Shown here: one piece after another, positions 1-5,817 of the stretch
Layout of the letters: every line of letters begins with the position of its first letter
Position numbering within the stretch: the stretch's first letter is position 1
Source: an uncultured Ectothiorhodospiraceae bacterium
GTDB taxonomy: Bacteria > Pseudomonadota > Gammaproteobacteria > UBA6429 > Thiohalophilaceae
Reading direction: 5' to 3'
Assembly (NCBI GenBank): GCA_947259425.1
Contig: CAMYMO010000483.1
Location: 1-5,817 of the forward strand
DNA: 5,817 nucleotides
Program-made: the position numbers and the translations under genes
Notes under the pieces: generated by a model
Seen by the model: only the letters and a program-made list of their open reading frames with translations
What the model was told of the DNA's origin: nothing
Databases searched by the model: none

Positions 1-261
1 GTGATGGGTGATATGAACTGTAAACTGGATAGTAAAGAAATGCGCCAGATGTTTAGTCGCACTGATTTACGAGAACCAGAAGAAGAGATCTACACCTTTC
101 CAAGTTGGCGTCCTCAACATCATATTGATCACATCCTGGTCACGTCAGACATAAAAATTAATGAAGCTAAAGTATTAAGCCATCCCTATTCAGATCATTT
201 ACCGATAATGATGGAAATAACGGTACCCGATGATATCGAACTTACTCGCCGAGCTGCATAG
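1..261 (+). CDS. Endonuclease/exonuclease/phosphatase-fold protein, C-terminal part (5' end outside window)
   Basis: This is the last 86 residues of an EEP-superfamily protein, the fold of DNase I, exonuclease III and sphingomyelinase-type phosphodiesterases. The frame is open from base 1. The GTG/ATG codons there encode an internal strand that leads into GDMN (residues 3-6), the family's G-D-x-N motif carrying the catalytic Asp and Asn. A TFPSWRP stretch (32-38) is followed by IDHILVT (42-48). The SDH motif (64-66) holds the expected catalytic His, so the C-terminal half of the active site is intact. Full-length relatives have roughly 230-280 residues, so about two thirds of the gene lies to the left of the window. 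The TAG stop is 26 bases before the next start on the same strand, which suggests co-transcription with the diguanylate cyclase. The substrate (DNA, lipid or another phosphodiester) cannot be told from this fragment. Confidence 0.87.
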   Translation: MMGDMNCKLDSKEMRQMFSRTDLREPEEEIYTFPSWRPQHHIDHILVTSDIKINEAKVLSHPYSDHLPIMMEITVPDDIELTRRAA

Positions 262-287
262 CAGTTTATATAAGGTTACGGTAAATC

Positions 288-2246
288 ATGAGTGAGCAAG
301 ATAAAGAAACCGATCCTCAAAGCCGTTGGAAACTACGTTATTATGAAGCACTCGATGAGCTTGAAGATAAAGAAAAATCCTGGCGTGAAGTTGAACGATT
401 ACTAAGACAGCTCATCTCACGACTTACGCTTGCCGCAGATAATCGCCATTCCATATTAACAAAACAACTCACTGAATTACGTAATGCGGTACGTGATGGC
501 CGCGATATTATCCAGATGCGCGATCTTATTGAGGAAATCAGTGAGAATGTTGCCGAGCTGGATAAGTTGCGTAAAAAAGATCGACGTCAAACCCATCCGG
601 CAGTATTAGTGACACAAATCATCGAGCAGTTGGACATTCCAAGCCAACTTAATCGTAGTTTTAGGAAGTTAAAAAAAGAAGCGAAAAACCTGAATCGCGA
701 ATCTGCGGTTGATTCGATGAATAATGAATTAGTGGCTTTTTTGCGCGAAATCATTGATCCACCCGTTGATGAGAAAAAAGAAGCGCGGAAATCTAAACTA
801 TTGGACCGTATTTTATCGCGTAATAAGAATGAAGAAGAATCCGCTACAGACAAAACAGACAGGGTAGCTCAAGAGGATGCAAAACCTGAGCATGTCTCGA
901 AACAAGAAAAAGCTGATGATGCAGAGGAAAAGACGACTGATCTTGAAGCAAGCTATGATAAAAATAAACGAACCCCGCAAAAATTAGTTGCGCCTGCGGT
1001 CGGCGATTTATTATTGCAGCTTACCTTGCGAATGCCGGATATTGTCAAACGTCGTATTAATTTCCCGGCACTAAAAAAACATACCAATCGGGCACGGGCA
1101 AGGAAGGATTTAATCGCTATTGTTGATGTTATCGCCCAACAAATTGAAGCGGCTTATGTCGCCGATGACAAAGAATTAGTTTCACTCGAGAATGATTCTG
1201 TGCAGGCATTATCTTCAGCCGTAAAAGAGTTCTTTAGCCAGTTGGAGCCACCAACGGATATGAAAGAACGTGTTTGTGAGCTGGAAGAGTATTTCGCAGG
1301 TCGTGATGATGATCTGGAATCATTAATACATTGCCTAAATTCACTTGCTGATGTAGTCGCGGAAATTTGCCAACGACTTGCTTTTCAAAAAGATGAGTTG
1401 GAAGGGTTTTTTGTACACTTAAGTACCCGCTTAAAAGATCTGGATGCAGGCTTACAAAAAAACAGTGAGTTTAATGAATTAAGTAATCAAAATAATCAAA
1501 AAATGGATCTGGCTGTACATGATGAAATCGACAATATTCAAGAGTCGATCAAATCAGAGGAAGATATCACTCAACTAAAAGATTCGATTTCGTTAAACCT
1601 GGATGCGATTGATCAGCATTTGCAAGTGTTCAATGAAAATGAATCAATACGTTTAAAAGCCTCAGAAGCACATGTAAATTTGTTGCTTGAAAAAATTGAG
1701 AAAATGGAAGAAGACGGTGATCATTTACGTAGTCGCCTGGAAGAGACACAACAACAGGCCTATCGAGATGTGCTGACCGGAATTCCTAATCGACAGGCTT
1801 ATGAGGAGCGCATCGCTGAAGAAATTGCACGCTGTCGACGCTATCAATCAAAGCTGTGTATGATTGTTTGGGACATCGATAAATTTAAGGCTGTCAATGA
1901 CAACTATGGTCATGCCGCAGGCGATCGCGTATTAAAAGTGGTTGCGGAAACCTTATTTGCACAAACGCGAGAAACAGATTTTCTGGCCCGCTTCGGTGGT
2001 GAAGAGTTTGTTATGTTATTACCGGAAACGGATATCGAGGCAACTAAGACGGTCGCTGAAAAGTTGCGAGAAATTATTGCTGAAACACCGTTTCATTTTC
2101 GTGACAGTGAGGTGCCTGTGACCATTTCTGGTGGCATCGCCGAACTCGCTAAGGAAGAAACGGCAAACTCTTTATTCGAACGTGCAGACAAGGCCTTGTA
2201 CGCCGCTAAAGAAAATGGGCGTAATCGTACCGAACTAGCAGACTAA
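288..2246 (+). CDS. Diguanylate cyclase: long helical N-terminus plus C-terminal GGDEF domain
   Basis: The 652-residue product should convert two GTP to cyclic di-GMP. The GGDEF domain spans about residues 488-650. It shows the entry motif DVLTGIPNR (494-502), the metal-binding strand WDIDKFK (528-534, Asp529) and the signature GGEEF (570-574). RETD (561-564) lies five residues before the signature, which is the standard spacing of the RxxD inhibitory site, so feedback inhibition is expected. Residues 11-100 are charged and helical, and 102-160 and 236-325 look like two related helical modules. They are separated by a Glu/Lys/Asp-rich, probably disordered linker (about 174-233). Residues 360-490 look coiled-coil and lead into the cyclase. 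No signal peptide or membrane segment is seen, so it should be cytoplasmic. The ATG has AAGG (272-275) 12 bases upstream, a slightly long spacing. From memory, gene order and N-terminal style resemble Pseudomonas DgcH (PA5487); that orthology is inferred. What the N-terminus senses is unknown. Confidence 0.95.
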   Translation: MSEQDKETDPQSRWKLRYYEALDELEDKEKSWREVERLLRQLISRLTLAADNRHSILTKQLTELRNAVRDGRDIIQMRDLIEEISENVAELDKLRKKDRRQTHPAVLVTQIIEQLDIPSQLNRSFRKLKKEAKNLNRESAVDSMNNELVAFLREIIDPPVDEKKEARKSKLLDRILSRNKNEEESATDKTDRVAQEDAKPEHVSKQEKADDAEEKTTDLEASYDKNKRTPQKLVAPAVGDLLLQLTLRMPDIVKRRINFPALKKHTNRARARKDLIAIVDVIAQQIEAAYVADDKELVSLENDSVQALSSAVKEFFSQLEPPTDMKERVCELEEYFAGRDDDLESLIHCLNSLADVVAEICQRLAFQKDELEGFFVHLSTRLKDLDAGLQKNSEFNELSNQNNQKMDLAVHDEIDNIQESIKSEEDITQLKDSISLNLDAIDQHLQVFNENESIRLKASEAHVNLLLEKIEKMEEDGDHLRSRLEETQQQAYRDVLTGIPNRQAYEERIAEEIARCRRYQSKLCMIVWDIDKFKAVNDNYGHAAGDRVLKVVAETLFAQTRETDFLARFGGEEFVMLLPETDIEATKTVAEKLREIIAETPFHFRDSEVPVTISGGIAELAKEETANSLFERADKALYAAKENGRNRTELAD

Positions 2247-3319
2247 TGACGAAGTTTCTTCTGCACAATAATATAAAATTGACGGATATCTTTATTAGAA
2301 GCACTCAGGTCTTTAAGCAGGGTGTCTAAGGTTACTAATTTTTGATTAGGTCGACCAAACACCTGCTGTTCTTCCCCCTTTTTGATAATGGTCATTTCTC
2401 CGTTTCTGGCTTCAACCATGGCGCGAATAATGGTGGCCTTACCATGTTGTTTAATTAACAAAGCCATCAATTCACGCTCTTTAGCGGCGGAGATTTTTTT
2501 CTTTGAATAGGGGGATAGTATGGATAATTCACTTTCGTATAATTTTGACAAACTCAACAAGGCTTTTGGCGTTGTCTGGGTGAGTGCATATTTATAGGAA
2601 TTCACCAATAATTCGAGATAGGTACGTCCTGAATCAGATTCTAAAAAATTCATCGTTACCGTCAATTCTTCTAAACTTAAATCGGAAAAATTTCTATCAA
2701 AAGTATGAGGAATGATTTGCTGGATAATACCGCTGACTTTAACCTTGGCAATTTTAATTTTTTGTATTAATTCTTTTTCCTGCAGTCGTTTATTGGGTGC
2801 CTTGGTGTGATTCTCTAATGTCAGAAAATGCTCGAGTGTTTGCTCGGTAAAGGAAGTCATCGGGCTAAAAAACAGAATTTCAAATTTCTTTTTATAGACC
2901 TGGCGCTCCCTGGATATTTCGGGTGCTTTAATTGGAATCGGGGATTCAGGATCACTAAATAGTGATTGCGGAATAATTTTCAATTTAGCAATTTTTTGTC
3001 CGAGTGGCGTGTCAATCCATTTTTGTGCGTGTGATAACTTGGTAATGCTGCCACGCTGGATCATAAAACCCTGCATATGGGGTTTAAGCGTTGCGAAATC
3101 TTTATCAACAATAGATTTAATTTTTTCTGAGTTGTCTTCGGCTAAGCCGGATAAAAGATTTTGTTTACCGCTGAAGATGCTGGCCTTGAGGTTATCGAGC
3201 AAGACATCGATGTGGGTTGCATTCCAGAGTTTGATGACGACTTCTTTATTAGTAGATTTGGCCTCAGTCACCAAGGGAAATAACAATATGGTTGCGAGCA
3301 GCAGGGTTCGATAGATCAT
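2243..3319 (-). CDS. Exported DUF2059-like protein of unknown function
   Basis: From the ATG at 3319 the product has 358 residues. It starts with a typical Sec signal peptide: a short MIYR n-region, a leucine-rich core and a probable cut after VTEA (about residue 20). There is no lipobox Cys, so a soluble periplasmic protein is expected. Two segments resemble the DUF2059 pattern of a helix ending in a small residue, Gly and a basic or polar pair. One is near 100-114 (WIDTPLGQKIAKLK) and the other near 211-238 (SLEELTVTMNFLESDSGRTY), so the protein may hold two such modules. An in-frame ATG at 3349 would add ten residues (MTKITYPDYT) but has no ribosome site. The 3319 ATG has GGA seven bases upstream and gives a cleaner signal peptide. 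The gene starts 46 bases after the stop of the PDC-sensor gene and is probably the last gene of that operon. The molecular role is unknown, and the DUF2059 assignment is by eye. Confidence 0.8.
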   Translation of the reverse strand: MIYRTLLLATILLFPLVTEAKSTNKEVVIKLWNATHIDVLLDNLKASIFSGKQNLLSGLAEDNSEKIKSIVDKDFATLKPHMQGFMIQRGSITKLSHAQKWIDTPLGQKIAKLKIIPQSLFSDPESPIPIKAPEISRERQVYKKKFEILFFSPMTSFTEQTLEHFLTLENHTKAPNKRLQEKELIQKIKIAKVKVSGIIQQIIPHTFDRNFSDLSLEELTVTMNFLESDSGRTYLELLVNSYKYALTQTTPKALLSLSKLYESELSILSPYSKKKISAAKERELMALLIKQHGKATIIRAMVEARNGEMTIIKKGEEQQVFGRPNQKLVTLDTLLKDLSASNKDIRQFYIIVQKKLRH

Positions 3320-3365
3320 CGTGTAATCCGGGTAGGTTATTTTTGTCATAGAGTATAAGTGTAGA

Positions 3366-4343
3366 TTAATTTAGGTTCGTTTGTTCTATTGTTGGATAAT
3401 CATCCATTTGATTCTGGTTTAACCAATAGCCTAGATCATGATTGAGGAACTCATCAACTGTTAAATAGTGAGAGCCGTCACAAGAAAAGCTTAAACCGAC
3501 CAAACCATTGACCAGGTTGAATGAACCGGAGCGTAAATATATGCAATCATCGGCCTGGCGCATGGCTTTGAATTGAGCAAATACCAAGGGGATTTTTTCA
3601 ATAGCGATAATATTGCGAGCATGATATTCGCAAGTGGGGTATTCAGAGAGTAAATCGGATGACATGACTTGATCGATAGTATGTAAATGGTATTGGTGAG
3701 AATCTTGCTCTGACCAGAGATGACAGCGGTCGCTGTTGAAATGTATTTGGCAATGAAAAATACCATGCTCTTGCATCATCGTGCTTAGGGCATAGATTAA
3801 ATAATCGATATTGATATCAGCAGCACTGTTATTGGCCCGGCCATATTTTGTATCAACACCACTGACCGGGTGATGTCGCGAGTTTTGGTTGTGCATGCGT
3901 TGCAAGGTTGAGGTATTCATAATGGGCAGATCTTTTAGATGAAAATCTGCAGCAATAAAACCAAGCAGTTTACCTCGGTGATTGATCGCCTGCACAACGG
4001 TCATGCACGGTTGCATGCTACGCTGACTTAAATAGGCGGCGGACAGGATCATGCCGCGAAACGGCAGATTCGAATTCATATAAGGGCGATCTGATAAGTC
4101 CTGGTTTTGCCAGCTTTGGTCAACACCATAGCGGGTTACATTACCGCTGTATTGAGATCCGTCCGGGTTGATCGCATAGAGTAACTGGCAATGGGGGAGT
4201 CGGCATAATGAGTCAGCGAGATATTCGGTTAGCTCATCTCGATTCGGCCATAGCAAGGCGCTCTGGTGCTCAATCTGGGCCATTGGCGCCTTGATTAAGC
4301 TGGACAGAAATTTCTTTTTGCTGGAGACCGTTTCTTTAAACAC
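3366..4343 (-). CDS. PDC/Cache-type sensor domain protein, apparently cytoplasmic
   Basis: Using the GTG at 4343 the product has 325 residues. A helical start (KKKFLSSLIKAPMAQIEHQ) leads into an alpha/beta PDC (PAS-like, Cache) fold at about 50-140. Its marks are AINPDGSQ (57-64), a glycine-rich turn, QDLSDRPYM (81-89), PCMTVVQAI (112-120) and LLGFIAADF (126-134). DxxxRPYM-like motifs line the ligand pocket in Cache domains. A second conserved block is YLRSGSFNLVNGLVGLSF followed by SCDGSHY (269-293). There is no signal peptide, membrane helix or output domain, which is unusual for a Cache protein. The same frame is open 76 codons further up to an ATG at 4571. That ATG has no ribosome site, and the extension lacks family-like sequence and overlaps inverted repeats. 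The GTG has AGGA at ideal spacing. The gene sits between the HDOD gene and the exported DUF2059-like gene, all on one strand. The ligand is unknown. Confidence 0.86.
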   Translation of the reverse strand: MFKETVSSKKKFLSSLIKAPMAQIEHQSALLWPNRDELTEYLADSLCRLPHCQLLYAINPDGSQYSGNVTRYGVDQSWQNQDLSDRPYMNSNLPFRGMILSAAYLSQRSMQPCMTVVQAINHRGKLLGFIAADFHLKDLPIMNTSTLQRMHNQNSRHHPVSGVDTKYGRANNSAADINIDYLIYALSTMMQEHGIFHCQIHFNSDRCHLWSEQDSHQYHLHTIDQVMSSDLLSEYPTCEYHARNIIAIEKIPLVFAQFKAMRQADDCIYLRSGSFNLVNGLVGLSFSCDGSHYLTVDEFLNHDLGYWLNQNQMDDYPTIEQTNLN

Positions 4344-4349
4344 ACTAAT

Positions 4350-4353
4350 TCCT
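4350..4353 (-). promoter_or_regulatory. Ribosome binding site that decides the PDC-gene start
   Basis: On the minus strand AGGA is followed by ATTAGT and then GTG (4343-4341), giving a six-base spacer. No comparable purine-rich site precedes the upstream in-frame ATG at 4571, where the preceding bases are pyrimidine- and A-rich. This is the main sequence evidence that translation begins at 4343 and that 4344-4589 is not coding. Confidence 0.65.
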
Positions 4354-4356
4354 GTT

Positions 4357-4488
4357 GGCAATGCCTGGTTAGCTGTTTTCTCTGTCGTACCCCATTTTCC
4401 GGGATAACCTAATAACGTCTTTTTTATAAGGGAAGCTGACCCCGCCGGGCTAAATAGCCTGGTTAAAATTAATGACTCTATGGGGACA
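4357..4488 (-). promoter_or_regulatory. Structured 5' leader of the PDC gene (unassigned, riboswitch-like candidate)
   Basis: Read on the minus strand, this stretch holds a series of possible RNA stems. The outer pair TGTCCCC (4488-4482) with GGGGTCA (4443-4437) encloses a hairpin GGCTATTTAGCC (4459-4448) that is extended by flanking CC/GG across one mismatch. Next, GGTTA (4409-4405) can pair with TAACC (4371-4367), enclosing a small TCCC/GGGG hairpin (4404-4390) and an A-rich segment. Last is the short hairpin GGCATTGCC (4365-4357), three bases before the AGGA ribosome site. That is where an expression-controlling stem would sit. There is no U-run after any stem, so control would more likely act on translation than on termination. 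I compared it by eye with cyclic di-GMP-I, TPP, cobalamin, glycine and guanidine consensus motifs and it fits none. The pairings were found by eye without an energy calculation. Confidence 0.4.
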
Positions 4489-4503
4489 CAAGCCTCAGTT
4501 ACT

Positions 4504-4532
4504 TGTTTATTGAAGATCTGGCGCGAAGTCAA
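4504..4532 (-). promoter_or_regulatory. Weak candidate sigma70 promoter before the PDC-gene leader
   Basis: On the minus strand a good -35 hexamer, TTGACT (4532-4527), is followed after 17 bases by TAAACA (4509-4504), a poor -10. With a 15-base spacer the alternative -10 would be AATAAA. Transcription from here would include all the inverted repeats of the leader. The -10 is weak enough that read-through from the HDOD gene may be the main source of transcript. Confidence 0.22.
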
Positions 4533-4589
4533 TAGCCGAAGTTGAATTATGCCTAATTGAGAGCGTGACATTGTAAAAATGGGCGCTGT

Positions 4590-5483
4590 TTAACCTGGAT
4601 TTTGCTGGCCAATGCCCATTTCTGTGCAGATCTGAAGCAAGTCATCGATATCGTCATGGGTCAGGCCAAGATACGCCATCACCATATCCTCTAAGCATTG
4701 CCACTCAAGATCGAGCTCATGACGCCCTAATATGGAGTGTAAGCCGACAAGATGTTCCGCCAGCTTGAGAATGCATAACATGTTCAGCATGGGTCCACCT
4801 GACGATGCACCTTCAGATAATAAGCGCTGTAGATTATGGTGTTCAGTGATCGCATCACAAACAAATAACGGCATCTTCCACGAACGTGCTAAATAATAGC
4901 CTAATACGGCGTGATTTGTATTGAAATGTTTATCTTCGGTCGCGGTGATGCTGGTTTCAGTGTCTGTATAAGCTTCTGCTAATACATCTCGATAATTTGG
5001 ATATGACTGAACCAGTAGCGGGATGCCGGCGTTATGAAACAGGCCAATCAGGTACATTGAATTAGGATTTTCAATCTGTAATTGATTGCTGATCAGCTGT
5101 GCAATTTTTGCGGTGTCTTCCGCACCATCCCAAAAACGATTCAGGAACATCACGTCCATTTCATTCAGTTTGCTGATATCAACCAGATTTTTACGTGTGG
5201 CCACACCGTTAACGGTGTTAATCACCGCGTCGAGGCCAATTAACATGATCGCTTGATCAATGCTGGTAACGGGTTTATTTAAGCCATAATAGGGCGAGTT
5301 GGCGACCTTAATCACACTTCCACAAACACTTACATCGCGACTGATCAGTTGTGATATTTCGCCCAGGTCTGGTGGATCAAAAGCCTGTGCCATTTGTAGG
5401 TCGGCCATGATTTGTGGCTGTGGAGGAATGCTGATACCACGAAGAATTTGGGCAATGTCATTTTCGGACGGTGAGGCTTGCAT
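4590..5483 (-). CDS. HDOD domain regulatory protein with degenerate HD motif
   Basis: From the ATG at 5483 the product has 297 residues. An HDOD domain covers about residues 12-220. Recognisable parts are ISIPPQPQ (17-24), LISRDVSVCGSVIKVANSPYYGL (46-68), then a VTSIDQAIMLIGL helix (72-84). GLFHNAG (147-153) follows, then NHAVLGYYLARSW (190-202) and TEHHN (213-217). HDOD proteins resemble HD-domain phosphohydrolases but lack the full metal site. Here the HD pair reads His-Asn, so no phosphodiesterase activity is expected. The family acts as a signalling scaffold, often tied to cyclic di-GMP or stress regulation. No membrane segment or extra output domain is seen, and the last 75 residues are an acidic helical tail. 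The frame continues to a TTG at 5531. I prefer the ATG because its N-terminal length suits the family and because AAGG before the TTG is only two bases away. The stop lies 246 bases before the GTG of the PDC gene. Confidence 0.9.
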   Translation of the reverse strand: MQASPSENDIAQILRGISIPPQPQIMADLQMAQAFDPPDLGEISQLISRDVSVCGSVIKVANSPYYGLNKPVTSIDQAIMLIGLDAVINTVNGVATRKNLVDISKLNEMDVMFLNRFWDGAEDTAKIAQLISNQLQIENPNSMYLIGLFHNAGIPLLVQSYPNYRDVLAEAYTDTETSITATEDKHFNTNHAVLGYYLARSWKMPLFVCDAITEHHNLQRLLSEGASSGGPMLNMLCILKLAEHLVGLHSILGRHELDLEWQCLEDMVMAYLGLTHDDIDDLLQICTEMGIGQQNPG

Positions 5484-5605
5484 CTGAATAGGGGGCCGTT
5501 TTAAGTAGGTGATGAGGGAATGTAACGGCAAAGCCTTTTTGAACTTTAAAATCGTAAAAATAATAACTGTTTGAAATGATTTGCGTTTATGGAAATATTA
5601 AAATA

Positions 5606-5633
5606 ATTATTAAAAATAAAATTGGCATTCCAA
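5606..5633 (-). promoter_or_regulatory. Candidate promoter of the HDOD-led operon
   Basis: On the minus strand TTGGAA (5633-5628) is followed by a 16-base spacer and AATAAT (5611-5606), which matches five of six bases of the -10 consensus. It lies in the most AT-rich part of the window and would give a leader of roughly 115 bases to the ATG at 5483. The region is so AT-rich that chance -10 matches are common, so the call is tentative. Confidence 0.33.
5622..5633. promoter_or_regulatory. Imperfect palindrome in the intergenic region, possible operator
   Basis: TTGGCATTCCAA has ten of twelve positions in dyad symmetry. It overlaps the -35 of the candidate minus-strand promoter and sits just upstream of a candidate plus-strand promoter, a position suited to a shared regulator. 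No regulator family is recognised, and a 12-base near-palindrome can arise by chance. Confidence 0.2.
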
Positions 5634-5643
5634 AAATGTTAAA

Positions 5644-5672
5644 TTGATCTCAGTTAAGGCTAAATGTTTATT
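5644..5672 (+). promoter_or_regulatory. Candidate promoter for the rightward edge gene
   Basis: TTGATC (5644-5649), a 17-base spacer and TTTATT (5667-5672) each match four of six bases of the sigma70 consensus. Transcription would start near 5679, about 43 bases before the proposed TTG start. This supports a divergent layout with the HDOD operon, but the signal is weak on its own. Confidence 0.25.
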
Positions 5673-5721
5673 TATCCGCTGCCGATACAGGCACTAACGT
5701 CTGGTCAGTGAGAGAGTCAGT

Positions 5722-5817
5722 TTGGCAGTTTATCAACAATGGCATATTCCCTTTTCGCGTGATGATATAACCCTGCAAATGGGGCTTGATTCCATTACCG
5801 CTGTTCAGTCTGAGCAG
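5722..5817 (+). CDS. Start of an unidentified plus-strand gene (truncated at window edge)
   Basis: A TTG at 5722 opens a frame of 32 codons that is still open at the last base. GAGAG (5711-5715) lies about six bases upstream and is a good ribosome site. Codon choice (GAT, CAA, ATT, GCT, GTT) resembles the other genes of the window. The peptide begins (M)AVYQQWHIPFSRDDITLQM and contains no signal peptide or motif I recognise. Together with the HDOD gene it would make a divergent pair around an AT-rich promoter region. The main doubt is length: the fragment is short, and an antiparallel frame of 49 codons is also open (5817 to 5668, minus strand). That one uses more of the codons rare in this window (AGA, GGA, GGG, CTC), so I favour the plus strand. 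Confidence 0.4.
   Translation, partial: MAVYQQWHIPFSRDDITLQMGLDSITAVQSEQ

Noticed and set aside
587..853. Minus-strand open frame inside the cyclase gene
   Set aside because: It lies opposite a clearly coding GGDEF gene, has no recognisable domain and is explained by the Glu/Lys-rich codons of the other strand.
3009..3314. Plus-strand open frame inside the DUF2059-like gene
   Set aside because: It is antisense to a gene with a convincing signal peptide, has no ribosome site that stands out and shows no family features.
4357..4410. Cyclic di-GMP-I (GEMM) riboswitch in front of the PDC gene
   Set aside because: The GAAA-like loop between CCC and GGG was suggestive, but the conserved ACGCAAAGCC and GGGUAGC-type segments are absent, so I do not name the class.
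4344..4571. The 76 codons upstream of the PDC gene as a real N-terminal extension
   Set aside because: The ATG at 4571 has no ribosome site, the segment shows no domain-like pattern and is full of inverted repeats, and the GTG at 4343 has an ideally spaced AGGA.
5484..5531. TTG start at 5531 for the HDOD protein
   Set aside because: The AAGG before it is only two bases from the TTG, and the added 16 residues are not typical of the family. The ATG at 5483 gives the usual N-terminal length, though this remains uncertain because the ATG also lacks a clear ribosome site.
5621..5640. Sigma54 promoter suggested by TTGGCATTCC
   Set aside because: The -24 GG is present, but no GC occurs at the required -12 distance; the sequence there is AAAAATG.
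5668..5817. Minus-strand 49-codon frame open from the window edge, as the 3' end of a gene
   Set aside because: It uses several codons rare elsewhere in the window, while the overlapping plus-strand frame has a start, a ribosome site and typical codon use. It is kept only as an alternative because of the short similarity to the DUF2059-like protein.

Overview
The window looks like chromosomal DNA from a moderately AT-rich, free-living gammaproteobacterium. The main reason is the first gene pair: an endonuclease/exonuclease/phosphatase-fold protein followed by a large cytoplasmic GGDEF protein. From memory, this resembles the arrangement downstream of dsbA in Pseudomonas, where the GGDEF protein is DgcH/PA5487. 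The protein families on the other strand (HDOD, cytoplasmic PDC/Cache, DUF2059-like) also fit this group. No tRNA, rRNA, CRISPR array or complete mobile element was seen.

Layout. Bases 1-261 (+) are the 3' end of the EEP-fold gene. Bases 288-2246 (+) encode a 652-residue diguanylate cyclase with a long helical N-terminus and a C-terminal GGDEF domain that has intact active and inhibitory sites. The other half of the window is a three-gene block on the minus strand, read from right to left. It holds an HDOD regulator (about 5483-4590), a PDC-sensor protein (about 4343-3366) and a secreted DUF2059-like protein (about 3319-2243). The two blocks meet tail to tail, and their stop codons share bases of one CTAA tetranucleotide. 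Between the HDOD gene and my preferred GTG start of the PDC gene lies a 246-base stretch (4344-4589). It is open in the PDC frame but looks like a structured untranslated leader rather than coding sequence. To the right of the HDOD gene is an AT-rich intergenic region with candidate divergent promoters. The probable first 32 codons of a plus-strand gene run off the window edge.

How the genes may work together. The GGDEF protein should make cyclic di-GMP and be feedback-inhibited through its RxxD site. HDOD proteins are non-enzymatic signalling scaffolds, and PDC domains bind small ligands. The minus-strand block therefore looks like a small sensing and regulatory operon ending in an exported protein of unknown role. 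No direct functional link between the two convergent blocks can be shown from sequence alone. The least explained element is the structured leader in front of the PDC gene.
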